A DNA stretch of 64,000 bases from Leadbetterella byssophila DSM 17132 (GTDB taxonomy: Bacteria; Bacteroidota; Bacteroidia; Cytophagales; Spirosomataceae), in contig NC_014655.1 of the NCBI RefSeq assembly GCF_000166395.1, positions 868,001 through 932,000 on the forward strand, in the 5' to 3' direction. The position numbers were made by a program, and so were the translations under genes. Shown piece by piece: positions 8,408 through 16,387 of this stretch; position 1 is the stretch's first letter; each line of letters opens with the position of its first letter. Under the pieces are notes generated by a model, which was not told the DNA's origin, ran no database searches, and saw only the letters and a list, made by a program, of their open reading frames with translations.

Positions 8408-8782
8408 TGGAGCCGCAGGGAGTCGAACCCTGGTCCGAACACGGCTACTGTCAAGCCTTCTACATGTTTAGCCGATCTTGATTTTCGAGATTAGAAAGCC
8501 GTTCGGCATACCTCATCTAATCCTTATCTCCTCAAATACTATATAGAGATCAGAAGCCCGTCTCCATACGCCTCTGCATGATCGACATCCCTGAGTCCCT
8601 AGCGGCAGAGGTTGGCCCGGGAGGAATGTGGCTTATGCGTAATTTACTCCGAAATTAGGCAGCCATGGCATACGAAGTGTTGCCAGTTATTGTTCGGTAG
8701 ATTTTTTGAATGGAGACCTTCCACCAACTCCATACATGCTTATACTCGCAATGGCATCATGCCGTCAAAACCGGTCGGCCCC
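8408..8782 (-). ncRNA. ssrA: tmRNA
   Basis: The 5' end GGGGCCGACCGGTTTTGACG (from 8782) pairs with the 3' end CGGCTCC (8415-8409), forming the tRNA-like acceptor stem. The 3' part contains the T-arm GGGTTCGACTCCC. CCA does not appear to be encoded. The tag frame at 8655-8684 reads GNTSYAMAA and ends with TAA, close to known Bacteroidota tags that end in YALAA or YAMAA. It rescues stalled ribosomes and tags nascent peptides for proteolysis. The 3' end marks the island boundary. Confidence 0.93.
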
Positions 8783-8822
8783 ATTGTGTAGAATAGTAAC
8801 GGAAGGGAATTTCGAAAAGTTC

Positions 8823-9491
8823 CTACATTTTTCGCATTTTGTGAATCACGATATTAGATACTTTTCCCCTCTCAAACCTTATATATACATGATTAGTCCT
8901 TTCATTGCTGATCTTTTGACCAAAATACCACTCCTTTGTCTGATCCAATTCCTCATCATAAGCCTCCTTTACCGTTTTGATGTTCAGCATGGTACGCTCA
9001 AAATAAGGGGCATACTTGTCTTTCCTTTGGAACCTAATCAACTTCTCGGCAACCGACTTACTGCTTTCTCCAAGGAATATAGGATCTAATGCGTCTTTTG
9101 GCCAATAGGCCAAAGATTCACCATTGTTATACGATATGCTTTTCACTCTCTTATTCTCCATCCAAATCTGTACACCCTTCTCCGTGCCTCTGTTCTTATC
9201 AAATACGATGTAGGAATACAAGGGCAAACGCTCCTTTAAATTGTCAAAATTTTCCAATCTGTTACCCACAATGTTCAAATATTCCAGATCCAAACTGTCT
9301 CTATCACGCTGAAGCTTTTTATACATCTGCTCATGCGTTAATCCTATACCGTACTCTCTTCCCGTACTGATACTATCTTTTCCTATCCGTTTCATGAAGG
9401 GCGGATCCACAATAACCGGATCTATGTCCAGGTCTATGGATAAACAACTACTCATTAAAAGGGACAAAAGTCCTAAATAACACTTTTTCAT
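8823..9491 (-). CDS. Lipoprotein of unknown function
   Basis: The chosen start (ATG at 9489-9491) gives 222 residues beginning MKKCYLGLLSLLMSSCLS, a short signal peptide with a lipobox Cys (LMSSC). An upstream in-frame extension of 56 codons would run into the neighbouring gene and put a basic stretch before the signal, so it is rejected. The mature part is charged and has no motif that I recognise. It includes SYIVFDKNRGTEKGVQIWM and a SESSKSVAEKLIRF-like helix. The gene ends 41 bp before the tmRNA 5' end on the same strand, so the ssrA promoter must lie at its very end. Confidence 0.7.
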   Translation of the reverse strand: MKKCYLGLLSLLMSSCLSIDLDIDPVIVDPPFMKRIGKDSISTGREYGIGLTHEQMYKKLQRDRDSLDLEYLNIVGNRLENFDNLKERLPLYSYIVFDKNRGTEKGVQIWMENKRVKSISYNNGESLAYWPKDALDPIFLGESSKSVAEKLIRFQRKDKYAPYFERTMLNIKTVKEAYDEELDQTKEWYFGQKISNERTNHVYIRFERGKVSNIVIHKMRKM

Positions 9492-9550
9492 TATCTGTCT
9501 TTTCATACCATACATGACAAGACAAAACGGGGGAGGGTTGGAACGGAGGC

Positions 9551-9575
9551 AAAAAAAAGAGGCCCGAAGGCCTCT
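9551..9575 (-). terminator. Terminator after the M28 peptidase gene
   Basis: AGAGGCC (9558-9564) and GGCCTCT (9569-9575) form the stem around a CGAA loop, and on the minus strand eight T follow (9558-9551). It lies 4 nt after the peptidase stop codon. Confidence 0.85.
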
Positions 9576-9579
9576 ATTC

Positions 9580-11064
9580 TCACTTTCCGTAAAGTTTCTT
9601 GTATGCCGCTTCGTACTTGTCGCCTGCAATCCAAGCCGGAGCTTGAGCTCGATTAGCAATTAATCTCGCCGCATACGTGTATGACTGTGCATATTTCAAA
9701 AGATAGCTGTGATCTATGTTGTCCGGATTATCTGCTGCCTGATGGTAGAATTTGTTGATTTCCGCATCAAAAGCCGTGAAACCAGGAGAGTAGGTTGGAG
9801 CCGGTATACCTTTTGCCGCCAAGCTCACGTTATCTGAGCGATCAAAAAGATTTTGCTCAGGGGCTGGATCGTCCATCGCTGTTAACCCAAAAGCCTTAGT
9901 AGCTTTTTGGAACTCTTCTTTAACTCCCGTTCTGTCAAGACCAATGATAGTAATCCTAGACACGTCATTGTAACCTGCACCATCACAGTTCATGTTAAAT
10001 ACGGTTTTCTCTAAGGGTACCAATGGATTTTCTGCATAGTACCTGGATCCCAAAAGTCCCATTTCTTCCGCTGTATATGCTACAAAGATGATGGAACGTT
10101 TAGGCTTTACTTTTGTAAAGCTTTCCGCAGCGGTCAATACGGCTACTGTACCGAAAGCATTGTCTCTTGCACCATTAAAGATAGTATCTTGAGGGGTCAC
10201 CTGACCTGCAGCCGCACCATAACCTACGTGATCATAGTGCGCAGAAAGGATCAAATATTCACTCTTTAATTTTGGATCTGATCCTTCTAAAATACCTGCT
10301 ACATTATAGGTAGCTATATCCTTTGACTGACGAGCACCCACCTCTAAGTTTACCTTAGAGATCTTGTTGGCAACTAAAATCTTTGCCGCTGTGGAGCTGA
10401 TCCAAAGGTGAGGTACTTCTCCCTGTGCTCCTCCTGATGTCTTTAACTTAGTAGATGGTCTACCAAAGAATCTTTGAATCATAGTCCAAGGACGAGGAGA
10501 ATTAAAAACTTCTATGATGGCAACTGCACCCTTTTCCTTCGCAATTTTTTGTTTATCATCAACAGAAGCGAATAATTGGTTAGGCGCTTCTTCACCTGGA
10601 ACACCCACACTTGTGATGATCACCTTACCTTTTACATCTACACCTTTGAAATCATCGTATCCTTTTTCTTTGTCTACCCAAGCATAAGGAAGGTGTACTA
10701 CTTCGTATTCTCCTTTGATAGCGCCTCCTTGCATTAAAACAAAGTCAGTTCCAATCTTCGCCGTACCTTCAGTTGTGGATATTACCCCTACACTTGGTGG
10801 AATGGTAGTTTCCAAAGGTACAGGTTGGTAGTAGCTATCGCCATTAGCGGGCTTCAAACCTAGTGCGCGGAATTGTTCGGCGATATATCTTGCAGCCATC
10901 AGGTTACCCGGAGTACCCGGTTTGCGCCCCATCATTTCATCTGCCGCAAGTATATTCATGTGTTTGCTGGTCTGGCTCTGCTGTACCTTGAACTCAGGGA
11001 AATCCTGAGCCATGACAGAGCTAGTAAGTAATAGCCCTAGGCTTATTGTAGTAAAAACTCTCAT
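9580..11064 (-). CDS. M28 family metallopeptidase with PA domain
   Basis: The 494-residue secreted protein has a signal peptide (MRVFTTISLGLLLTSSVMAQ), a PA-type insert at about 100-240, and an M28 zinc peptidase domain. The two-metal ligands are visible: H276 (SAHYDHVG), D301 (GARDNAFG), E333/E334 (TAEEMGL), D361 (NMNCDG) and a late His in KFYHQAADN. Members are aminopeptidases acting in the periplasm or outside the cell. It has its own promoter (TACATTTG at 11087-11094) and terminator, so it is monocistronic. It is divergent from the GNAT gene. Confidence 0.92.
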   Translation of the reverse strand: MRVFTTISLGLLLTSSVMAQDFPEFKVQQSQTSKHMNILAADEMMGRKPGTPGNLMAARYIAEQFRALGLKPANGDSYYQPVPLETTIPPSVGVISTTEGTAKIGTDFVLMQGGAIKGEYEVVHLPYAWVDKEKGYDDFKGVDVKGKVIITSVGVPGEEAPNQLFASVDDKQKIAKEKGAVAIIEVFNSPRPWTMIQRFFGRPSTKLKTSGGAQGEVPHLWISSTAAKILVANKISKVNLEVGARQSKDIATYNVAGILEGSDPKLKSEYLILSAHYDHVGYGAAAGQVTPQDTIFNGARDNAFGTVAVLTAAESFTKVKPKRSIIFVAYTAEEMGLLGSRYYAENPLVPLEKTVFNMNCDGAGYNDVSRITIIGLDRTGVKEEFQKATKAFGLTAMDDPAPEQNLFDRSDNVSLAAKGIPAPTYSPGFTAFDAEINKFYHQAADNPDNIDHSYLLKYAQSYTYAARLIANRAQAPAWIAGDKYEAAYKKLYGK

Positions 11065-11086
11065 AAGTTAATATTGGGTTAAAATT

Positions 11087-11094
11087 CAAATGTA
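11087..11094 (-). promoter_or_regulatory. -7 box of the M28 peptidase gene
   Basis: TACATTTG on the minus strand is an exact TAnnTTTG box, 22 nt before the ATG. It fits the Bacteroidota primary sigma-factor consensus. Confidence 0.65.
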
Positions 11095-11130
11095 AAAAAA
11101 TGTAATTCTACTTGCTACTTTTTTATCTGC

Positions 11131-11138
11131 TAAATTTG
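11131..11138 (+). promoter_or_regulatory. -7 box of the GNAT gene (leaderless transcript likely)
   Basis: TAAATTTG is an exact TAnnTTTG match and ends only 4 nt before the ATG at 11143. Transcription would therefore start at or very near the start codon. Confidence 0.65.
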
Positions 11139-11142
11139 CGGA

Positions 11143-11709
11143 ATGAAGATAAGACCTGCTAGCCCTCAAGATGCCAAGGCTATCACTCCCTTGATGCTAT
11201 TAGCTATGGATGATATCGTTGCGCGATTTCTGCATTCTAATGATCTGCGCGATGCTATAGTTTTCATGGAAACGCTGATAGCGCAGGAAAACAATCAATA
11301 CTCCTACGAAAATATCCATGTTGTGGAGCACGAGGGTCAAATTGTTGGAGCCATATGTATCTATGATGGAGCATTATTGCATACCTTAAGAGAGCCTGTA
11401 AAAGCTTATGTTGAGAGGAAAACCAATGGCCGCTTCGAACCGGAAGATGAAACGGAAGAAGGGGAGTACTACATTGATTGTTTAGCCGTTTTGCCAGAGT
11501 ATCAAGGGAAGGGTATAGGTAAATCCTTACTTTCTTTTGCAATTGAAACATATGTAAAATCGCAAGGCAAAGTCCTGGGTCTGCTGGTAGAAAAGCCAGA
11601 AGCCAGAAAACTCTATGAGAATGTAGGTTTTACTTTTCATTGCACAAAAACCTTAACCGGTAAGCCTATGGCGCATATGCAACTAATTGATGTACATCAA
11701 TGCGGGTAG
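11143..11709 (+). CDS. GNAT family N-acetyltransferase
   Basis: The 188-residue cytosolic protein has the GNAT fold. It opens with the typical MKIRPASPQDAKAI strand, has the acetyl-CoA loop LAVLPEYQGKGIGKSLL (residues about 111-127, Q/RxxGxG/A motif), and ends with ARKLYENVGFTF. The acceptor substrate cannot be told. The start is well defined because the canonical first strand begins at residue 2 and the -7 box lies immediately upstream. It is divergent from the M28 peptidase and followed by the pirin gene, which has its own promoter. Confidence 0.9.
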   Translation: MKIRPASPQDAKAITPLMLLAMDDIVARFLHSNDLRDAIVFMETLIAQENNQYSYENIHVVEHEGQIVGAICIYDGALLHTLREPVKAYVERKTNGRFEPEDETEEGEYYIDCLAVLPEYQGKGIGKSLLSFAIETYVKSQGKVLGLLVEKPEARKLYENVGFTFHCTKTLTGKPMAHMQLIDVHQCG

Positions 11710-11722
11710 ATTTTCAACTACC

Positions 11723-11730
11723 TACCTTTG
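11723..11730 (+). promoter_or_regulatory. -7 box of the pirin gene
   Basis: TACCTTTG matches TAnnTTTG exactly and ends 23 nt before the ATG at 11754. Confidence 0.6.
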
Positions 11731-11753
11731 TGTCATAAATAATAATAAAAGAC

Positions 11754-12470
11754 ATGGCACAATACACATATCATAGCGCTGACTCCAGAGGAGATGCCAA
11801 TCACGGTTGGTTACACAGCAAACATACTTTCAGCTTCGCTTCCTACCATAACCCTGAAAGAATACATTTTGGAGCTTTAAGGGTACTCAATGATGATTTT
11901 GTAGCCGGAGGAAAGGGATTTGGCATGCATCCCCACCAAAACATGGAAATTATTTCTATTCCTCTTGAAGGCGACTTGAAACATAGTGATAGCATGGGTA
12001 ATTCGGGAGTAATTCAGCATGGGGATATACAAGTAATGAGCGCCGGAGCGGGAATTTATCATTCAGAATACAATAAAAATCACGACAAACCGGTGAAATT
12101 TCTTCAGATCTGGGTAATTCCCAATAAGATGAACGTAGAGCCGAGATATGAGCAAATCACCTTGGATCCAAAAGATAGAAAGAACGTATTTCAACAAGTG
12201 ATTTCTCCCAATCCAACTGACGAAGGTTTATGGATTCACCAAAACGCTTGGTTTAACATGGCTGATTGGGAAGAAGGTGTAGAAAAAGAGTATACTTTCC
12301 ATAGTAAAGGTAATGGCTTGTATATCTTTGTTTTAAAAGGAGATGTACTAGTTGATGCTCAGAAATTAGGAGCTAGAGACGGATTGGGAATTTGGGAAAC
12401 TGATGGTATAAAGATTAAAGCAGAAACTCCAACTGAATTTCTCTTAATGGAAGTTCCTATGGACGTTTGA
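11754..12470 (+). CDS. Pirin family protein
   Basis: The 238-residue bicupin protein has the pirin signature. The metal ligands of the N-terminal cupin are visible as H59 and H61 (GFGMHPHQNMEIIS) and H103 with E105 (AGAGIYHSE). Bacterial pirins bind Fe or other metals, and some cleave quercetin or respond to redox stress; the role here is not determined. The C-terminal cupin is present up to LLMEVPMDV. The last 14 nt overlap the end of the convergent LytTR regulator gene. Confidence 0.92.
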   Translation: MAQYTYHSADSRGDANHGWLHSKHTFSFASYHNPERIHFGALRVLNDDFVAGGKGFGMHPHQNMEIISIPLEGDLKHSDSMGNSGVIQHGDIQVMSAGAGIYHSEYNKNHDKPVKFLQIWVIPNKMNVEPRYEQITLDPKDRKNVFQQVISPNPTDEGLWIHQNAWFNMADWEEGVEKEYTFHSKGNGLYIFVLKGDVLVDAQKLGARDGLGIWETDGIKIKAETPTEFLLMEVPMDV

Positions 12471-13143
12471 TCAGCTTTTCTCTGATCTCAGCGAAAATAT
12501 CTTCAAAGGATGCCCCGATAGGTATTTCATTGCCTTTCACCCAAACTGAGGTTCTGGAAACCTTTTGGATCTTTTCTAAGGAGATGATATACGATCTGTG
12601 AATTCTATAAAAAGACTGGTTAGGCAAGACTTGCAAAGCATCAAGTAAGGTTTGTCTAACCACTTTTTTCCCCTCTGTAAGATGATATTCCATATAATTC
12701 CCTTGGGAAACTACATAATGTATGTCATCATAAGCCACTTTTTCTTCCTCTAAACCTGTTTTCAGGAAAATATACTTAGGGGGGCCAGAGATAGAATCCA
12801 GAACTTTGGTACATGCCTTAGAAAAGCGAGCCAAAGAAAAAGGTTTCATTATATAATCTACTGCATCCAAATCAAAAGCCTCTACGGCATACTCAGAATA
12901 AGCAGTGGTGAAGATCACTTTCGGCTTATTAGGCAGGGAATGCAAGAATTCCAATCCGGAGATATCCGGCATTTTGATGTCTAAAAAAAGCAAATCCACA
13001 TGATGCTGTTGCAAATAAGGGATAGCCTTAAAAGCATCGGTAAAAGTAGCTTTTAAAGTTAAAAACGGAACTTTTTCGGATAGAAGTTGGATCACTTCCA
13101 ATGCTTTCGGCTCATCATCTATGGCTATGGCTTCTATATTCAT
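12457..13143 (-). CDS. LytTR-family response regulator
   Basis: The 228-residue protein has a receiver domain (residues 1-118) with the acidic pocket D9/D10, phospho-acceptor D55 in LLFLDIKMPD and K102-region KPF. The LytTR DNA-binding domain follows (about 125-225; YIFLKTGLEEEKVAYDDIHY, FYRIHRSYIISL). Its start overlaps the kinase stop by 4 bp, so the two are co-translated and are a cognate pair. Such pairs in Bacteroidota often regulate neighbouring or cell-surface genes; the target is unknown. Confidence 0.93.
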   Translation of the reverse strand: MNIEAIAIDDEPKALEVIQLLSEKVPFLTLKATFTDAFKAIPYLQQHHVDLLFLDIKMPDISGLEFLHSLPNKPKVIFTTAYSEYAVEAFDLDAVDYIMKPFSLARFSKACTKVLDSISGPPKYIFLKTGLEEEKVAYDDIHYVVSQGNYMEYHLTEGKKVVRQTLLDALQVLPNQSFYRIHRSYIISLEKIQKVSRTSVWVKGNEIPIGASFEDIFAEIREKLIKRP

Positions 13144-14669
13144 ACGACCTTTAAGGTTAGACTGACAAAGAAATCCTGATCACTTTCCTGTATGATCAAT
13201 TGATGCTTATTTGGGTAGAGTAAATTTAATCTACGCTTCACGTTTTCCAACCCAATACCGTGGTTATTTCTTTCCGTATCTCTTTCTTCACGGTCTTTGT
13301 GTAGACTGTTGTGGACCTTAAAAAAGATATGTTCAGCATCATGGGTCAGGGTGATTCTGATCCAACTGGCCGATTGCAATGATATACCGTGCTTAAAAGC
13401 ATTCTCCACAAACGGATTTAATAACATAGGTGCAATTTCCAAAGGAGCACTTACAGGTTCCAGAAATAATTCTACGTCAATACTTCCGTCTAATCTCAAT
13501 TGTTGGATCTCTATATAAGTTTGTAATTGCTCAATTTCCTTTTGGATTGTAATATAATCAGACTGATCCAGCATAAAACGCATCATGTCACCCAGCTTTT
13601 GTATCCCACTGGCAGTCTTATCTGCATTTTCTTTTAAAGCCAATGCATACATTGAATTTAAGGCATTAAACAAAAAGTGCGGGTTTACCTGGGATCTAAG
13701 TTGCTTGAGTTCTGCAGACTGTACATCTACCTTTGTAAGTAGCATTTTTTGTTGCTTGTCATACAAGTAATGTAAGGTTCCGGCAAAAGCTCCTGCTGCT
13801 ATAATCCCTAAAAAGATCAGTAGATACAATTCATTTTCTCTCCCTAGAAAGGTCCAAAACGAATAGTATGTAGCATCAAATCCAATAGAATAGATGTTGA
13901 TCAAAGAAATTCCTAAGGCAGAAATCAGTACTAAAATTACGGATCCAATGATGTATTTACTTTTCTTTATAAAATAGAAAAATACCATTTCTCCATAGAC
14001 TGTACATACCGCTATGATGATAAATTGAAGGTAAGGCAAAAGGTCCCTCATGGAGAGGGCAAAGAAGTTAGGTCTTAACAAGATGATGATAAAAAGTAAA
14101 CTACAGATGGCAAAACAGAAATTAATTACCACGTTATACATGTTACCTTCTTGCCGGAATCTTCTGCACAACTGATAGAACATCATAGACAGATATTCGT
14201 AAATCAGGATCAGGCTCAAATACACACTTGTGTTAGCCACCAAACTTATTTTCCTGGTTCTTTTTATGAAGAGAATAGGGTTAAACTCCGAATTTGTGGT
14301 CCAATAAAATCTCAAACTTTGGTGTATAGAAAACCCTACAATTAACAATGATACTGCCAGGATAAATGCTACAAGTGAAGTCTTATCTTTTCCAATATTA
14401 TTCAGATTGGGAAATACATATTGGTGAATCATCAACCAGGCAAAATACACACTGATGACGAATAAGGTGACCGGAAGTATTAGGTTTAAAAATGGGTTAT
14501 AGATTTCTAGGGCTCTGTTGACTTGATCTACAGGTACTCTCTGCAAAAGCAAAAAATTTACATCCTCGTTTAACTGATTGGTTATACCGGAAAGATATTT
14601 AAAGGTAAAGAGGAGCAGACCTCCCAGCATGATCCAATTTTCCCAGTACCTTAATTTACTTTCCTCCAT
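13140..14669 (-). CDS. LytS-type sensor histidine kinase
   Basis: The 509-residue protein has several hydrophobic segments in the first 300 residues (about 7-8 membrane helices), then a coiled linker. The His_kinase domain (PF06580) carries H331 in VNPHFLFNALNSMYALAL. A HATPase domain follows with LLNPFVENAFKHGI (N box) and NNHGIGLENVKRRL (G box). No large extracytoplasmic sensor is present, so sensing is probably within the membrane. It forms an operon with the LytTR regulator (4-bp overlap). A TACTTTTG box lies upstream at 14713-14720. Confidence 0.92.
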   Translation of the reverse strand: MEESKLRYWENWIMLGGLLLFTFKYLSGITNQLNEDVNFLLLQRVPVDQVNRALEIYNPFLNLILPVTLFVISVYFAWLMIHQYVFPNLNNIGKDKTSLVAFILAVSLLIVGFSIHQSLRFYWTTNSEFNPILFIKRTRKISLVANTSVYLSLILIYEYLSMMFYQLCRRFRQEGNMYNVVINFCFAICSLLFIIILLRPNFFALSMRDLLPYLQFIIIAVCTVYGEMVFFYFIKKSKYIIGSVILVLISALGISLINIYSIGFDATYYSFWTFLGRENELYLLIFLGIIAAGAFAGTLHYLYDKQQKMLLTKVDVQSAELKQLRSQVNPHFLFNALNSMYALALKENADKTASGIQKLGDMMRFMLDQSDYITIQKEIEQLQTYIEIQQLRLDGSIDVELFLEPVSAPLEIAPMLLNPFVENAFKHGISLQSASWIRITLTHDAEHIFFKVHNSLHKDREERDTERNNHGIGLENVKRRLNLLYPNKHQLIIQESDQDFFVSLTLKVV

Positions 14670-14712
14670 TTTTTTTTAATATTTAGAAGCAAACTAAGGG
14701 AAATCCCAGATT

Positions 14713-14720
14713 CAAAAGTA
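14713..14720 (-). promoter_or_regulatory. -7 box of the kinase/LytTR operon
   Basis: TACTTTTG on the minus strand is an exact TAnnTTTG box about 43 nt before the kinase ATG, giving a leader of roughly 37 nt. Confidence 0.5.
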
Positions 14721-14752
14721 GAAAAAGTGACAAATGTGGATAAAATTGGGAC

Positions 14753-14776
14753 AAAAAAAGGAGGCCTAAGCCTCCT
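14753..14776 (-). terminator. Terminator after the GH30 gene (end of PUL operon)
   Basis: AGGAGGC (14759-14765) and GCCTCCT (14770-14776) form the stem around CTAA, followed on the minus strand by a run of T. It lies 2 nt after the GH30 stop. Confidence 0.85.
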
Positions 14777-14778
14777 GA

Positions 14779-16341
14779 TTAGAATTCGTATACTACGGTC
14801 ACCACAGATCCCGGTGGGATATTAATATCTGAATCTACATTTGATATTTTATCCTCAGCAAGATTTTTAGCAGATGATGTAGTATAAGCTTTTATGCTTT
14901 TTACTCCTGAAAGTTTCACTTTAGCGTTAAATGGCTCTTTACTTAGGTTAGTATATACAGCCACCAATGTCTTGCCATCAGGTGAAGAATAGGCTGTACC
15001 GAACTTTTCCTTGTTCTCATTGGCCAATTTTAAAGCTACTCTTTGATATCCCGGGCGAATGAATCTACTGTAATTTCCCAAGACCCAAAGGGTTTTTGTG
15101 GCTTCATGTGTTCCTCCGTTCTTATGATCATCTCCGTTAGGCTTCAAATTAATCAAAAGGAAACGGTTTTTATGTCCCCAGCGCTCCGTAGCCATACTTG
15201 TCCAATAGGACCACGCTGCTGCATTAGCATAAACGATATCCGTATGAATCACTTTAGACATATATAGGGCGATATCCATGTAACTTGCTTTGCCAAATCC
15301 TACGAATTCATTAGCATCATATCCATCACCCAGCATGCTCCATTCCGTTTGGTACACCTTCAAATTAGCAGCATCTGCGGCAGCTTTTACTTTTGATCTG
15401 ACGTCAAGTAATTGTGCCCAACTTCCATCTGTCCAGTAACTGTGCCCTGCAATGATAGGAGCCACATGCGATAGGTTTCCAATATAGTTTTCGCTTCCTG
15501 AGTTAAACAGGTTATTGATCACGTTCTTCCTCGCAGCATCTCCACCTGTTTCGTACACAGAGGCCCAATCTCCTGCCTCTGCTAAAAGGATCTTGGTATC
15601 CAAACCACTTTTCTCCAGGGATTTATTGAGTTCCCTGGCTATTTTGGCCACATCCTCATTCCTCCAAGGGCTACCTTCTTGAGTAGGATCCATCCAGTTA
15701 TGTTGTGGTTCGTTAACAGGTGAGATATATTTAAAGCTTATACCTTTTTGTTTTTTATAATGATCCAAAACTAGGGCCATGTAATCTGCAAAGTCATCAA
15801 ATTTATCGTCTTGAAGGTTTACGGCAGGAGCAGAGGATGCATATCCTTTGTTATTCTTAGTCCAAAGTACAGGAGGGGTATTACTAAATAACACAAATTC
15901 TTCAACACCGTATTCTTTGGCCTTTTGCAGGAAATACTCCTGACCCAGGTTCTTGTTCCAATCTATTTGACCCGTTTTTATATCAATGAAAGAGTCTGCT
16001 CTACGGGTATAATCAGCTATTCCAGATGCTACTCCTTGCTGATGAGTACCACCACCTAAGTTAACCCTCCATTGGGAAAGACCAATACCTTGGGGCTGGC
16101 CACTTACAATATCCTTAGAGAATAGTAGCTTTGCTATACTTGCTTTTTGCTCCTCTGCCCAATATTGCCCCACAAACGCCGGTTCCCAACAATCAGATGC
16201 CGCAAAACTTTCCATGGTTTGGAATCTTTGTTGCAGATCTATGGTCACTCCAGACTGGCTTGGTGCAATGGTTGGTGAAGGAGAATTTTTGCAGGCCGAA
16301 AACAGGCCTAGAAGAGTTATTGCTATGAATTTGATTTTCAT
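14779..16341 (-). CDS. GH30 family glycoside hydrolase, lipoprotein
   Basis: The 520-residue protein has a lipoprotein signal (lipobox LFSAC, C17), a (beta/alpha)8 barrel and a C-terminal beta domain. The likely acid/base is E211 in SPVNEPQHNW and the likely nucleophile E333 in VYQTEWSML, the expected spacing for clan GH-A family GH30. GH30 includes endo-beta-1,6-galactanases, beta-1,6-glucanases and xylanases. The overall pattern suggests a beta-1,6-galactanase-like enzyme, but specificity is not proven. It is the last gene of the SusC/D operon. A strong hairpin (16354-16377) separates it from susD and may lower its expression relative to the transporter genes. Confidence 0.88.
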   Translation of the reverse strand: MKIKFIAITLLGLFSACKNSPSPTIAPSQSGVTIDLQQRFQTMESFAASDCWEPAFVGQYWAEEQKASIAKLLFSKDIVSGQPQGIGLSQWRVNLGGGTHQQGVASGIADYTRRADSFIDIKTGQIDWNKNLGQEYFLQKAKEYGVEEFVLFSNTPPVLWTKNNKGYASSAPAVNLQDDKFDDFADYMALVLDHYKKQKGISFKYISPVNEPQHNWMDPTQEGSPWRNEDVAKIARELNKSLEKSGLDTKILLAEAGDWASVYETGGDAARKNVINNLFNSGSENYIGNLSHVAPIIAGHSYWTDGSWAQLLDVRSKVKAAADAANLKVYQTEWSMLGDGYDANEFVGFGKASYMDIALYMSKVIHTDIVYANAAAWSYWTSMATERWGHKNRFLLINLKPNGDDHKNGGTHEATKTLWVLGNYSRFIRPGYQRVALKLANENKEKFGTAYSSPDGKTLVAVYTNLSKEPFNAKVKLSGVKSIKAYTTSSAKNLAEDKISNVDSDINIPPGSVVTVVYEF

Positions 16342-16353
16342 TTTAAGGAAGAA

Positions 16354-16377
16354 AAGTGTGCCGTTTTCGGCACACTT
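16354..16377 (-). terminator. Intercistronic hairpin between susD and GH30
   Basis: AAGTGTGCCG (16354-16363) and CGGCACACTT (16368-16377) are perfect inverted copies around TTTT. On the minus strand TTTTCTTCC follows the stem. It looks like a partial terminator or a 3'-end stabilising hairpin inside the operon. Confidence 0.65.
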
Positions 16378-16387
16378 CGTTTAGATT

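Noticed and set aside
8706-9089. Plus-strand protein-coding frame over the ssrA 5' region
   Set aside because: It overlaps the tmRNA acceptor/tag region and the end of the lipoprotein gene on the opposite strand, with no homology.
8823-9659. Lipoprotein gene starting 56 codons further upstream
   Set aside because: The extension overlaps the M28 peptidase gene and places a basic segment before a good signal peptide.
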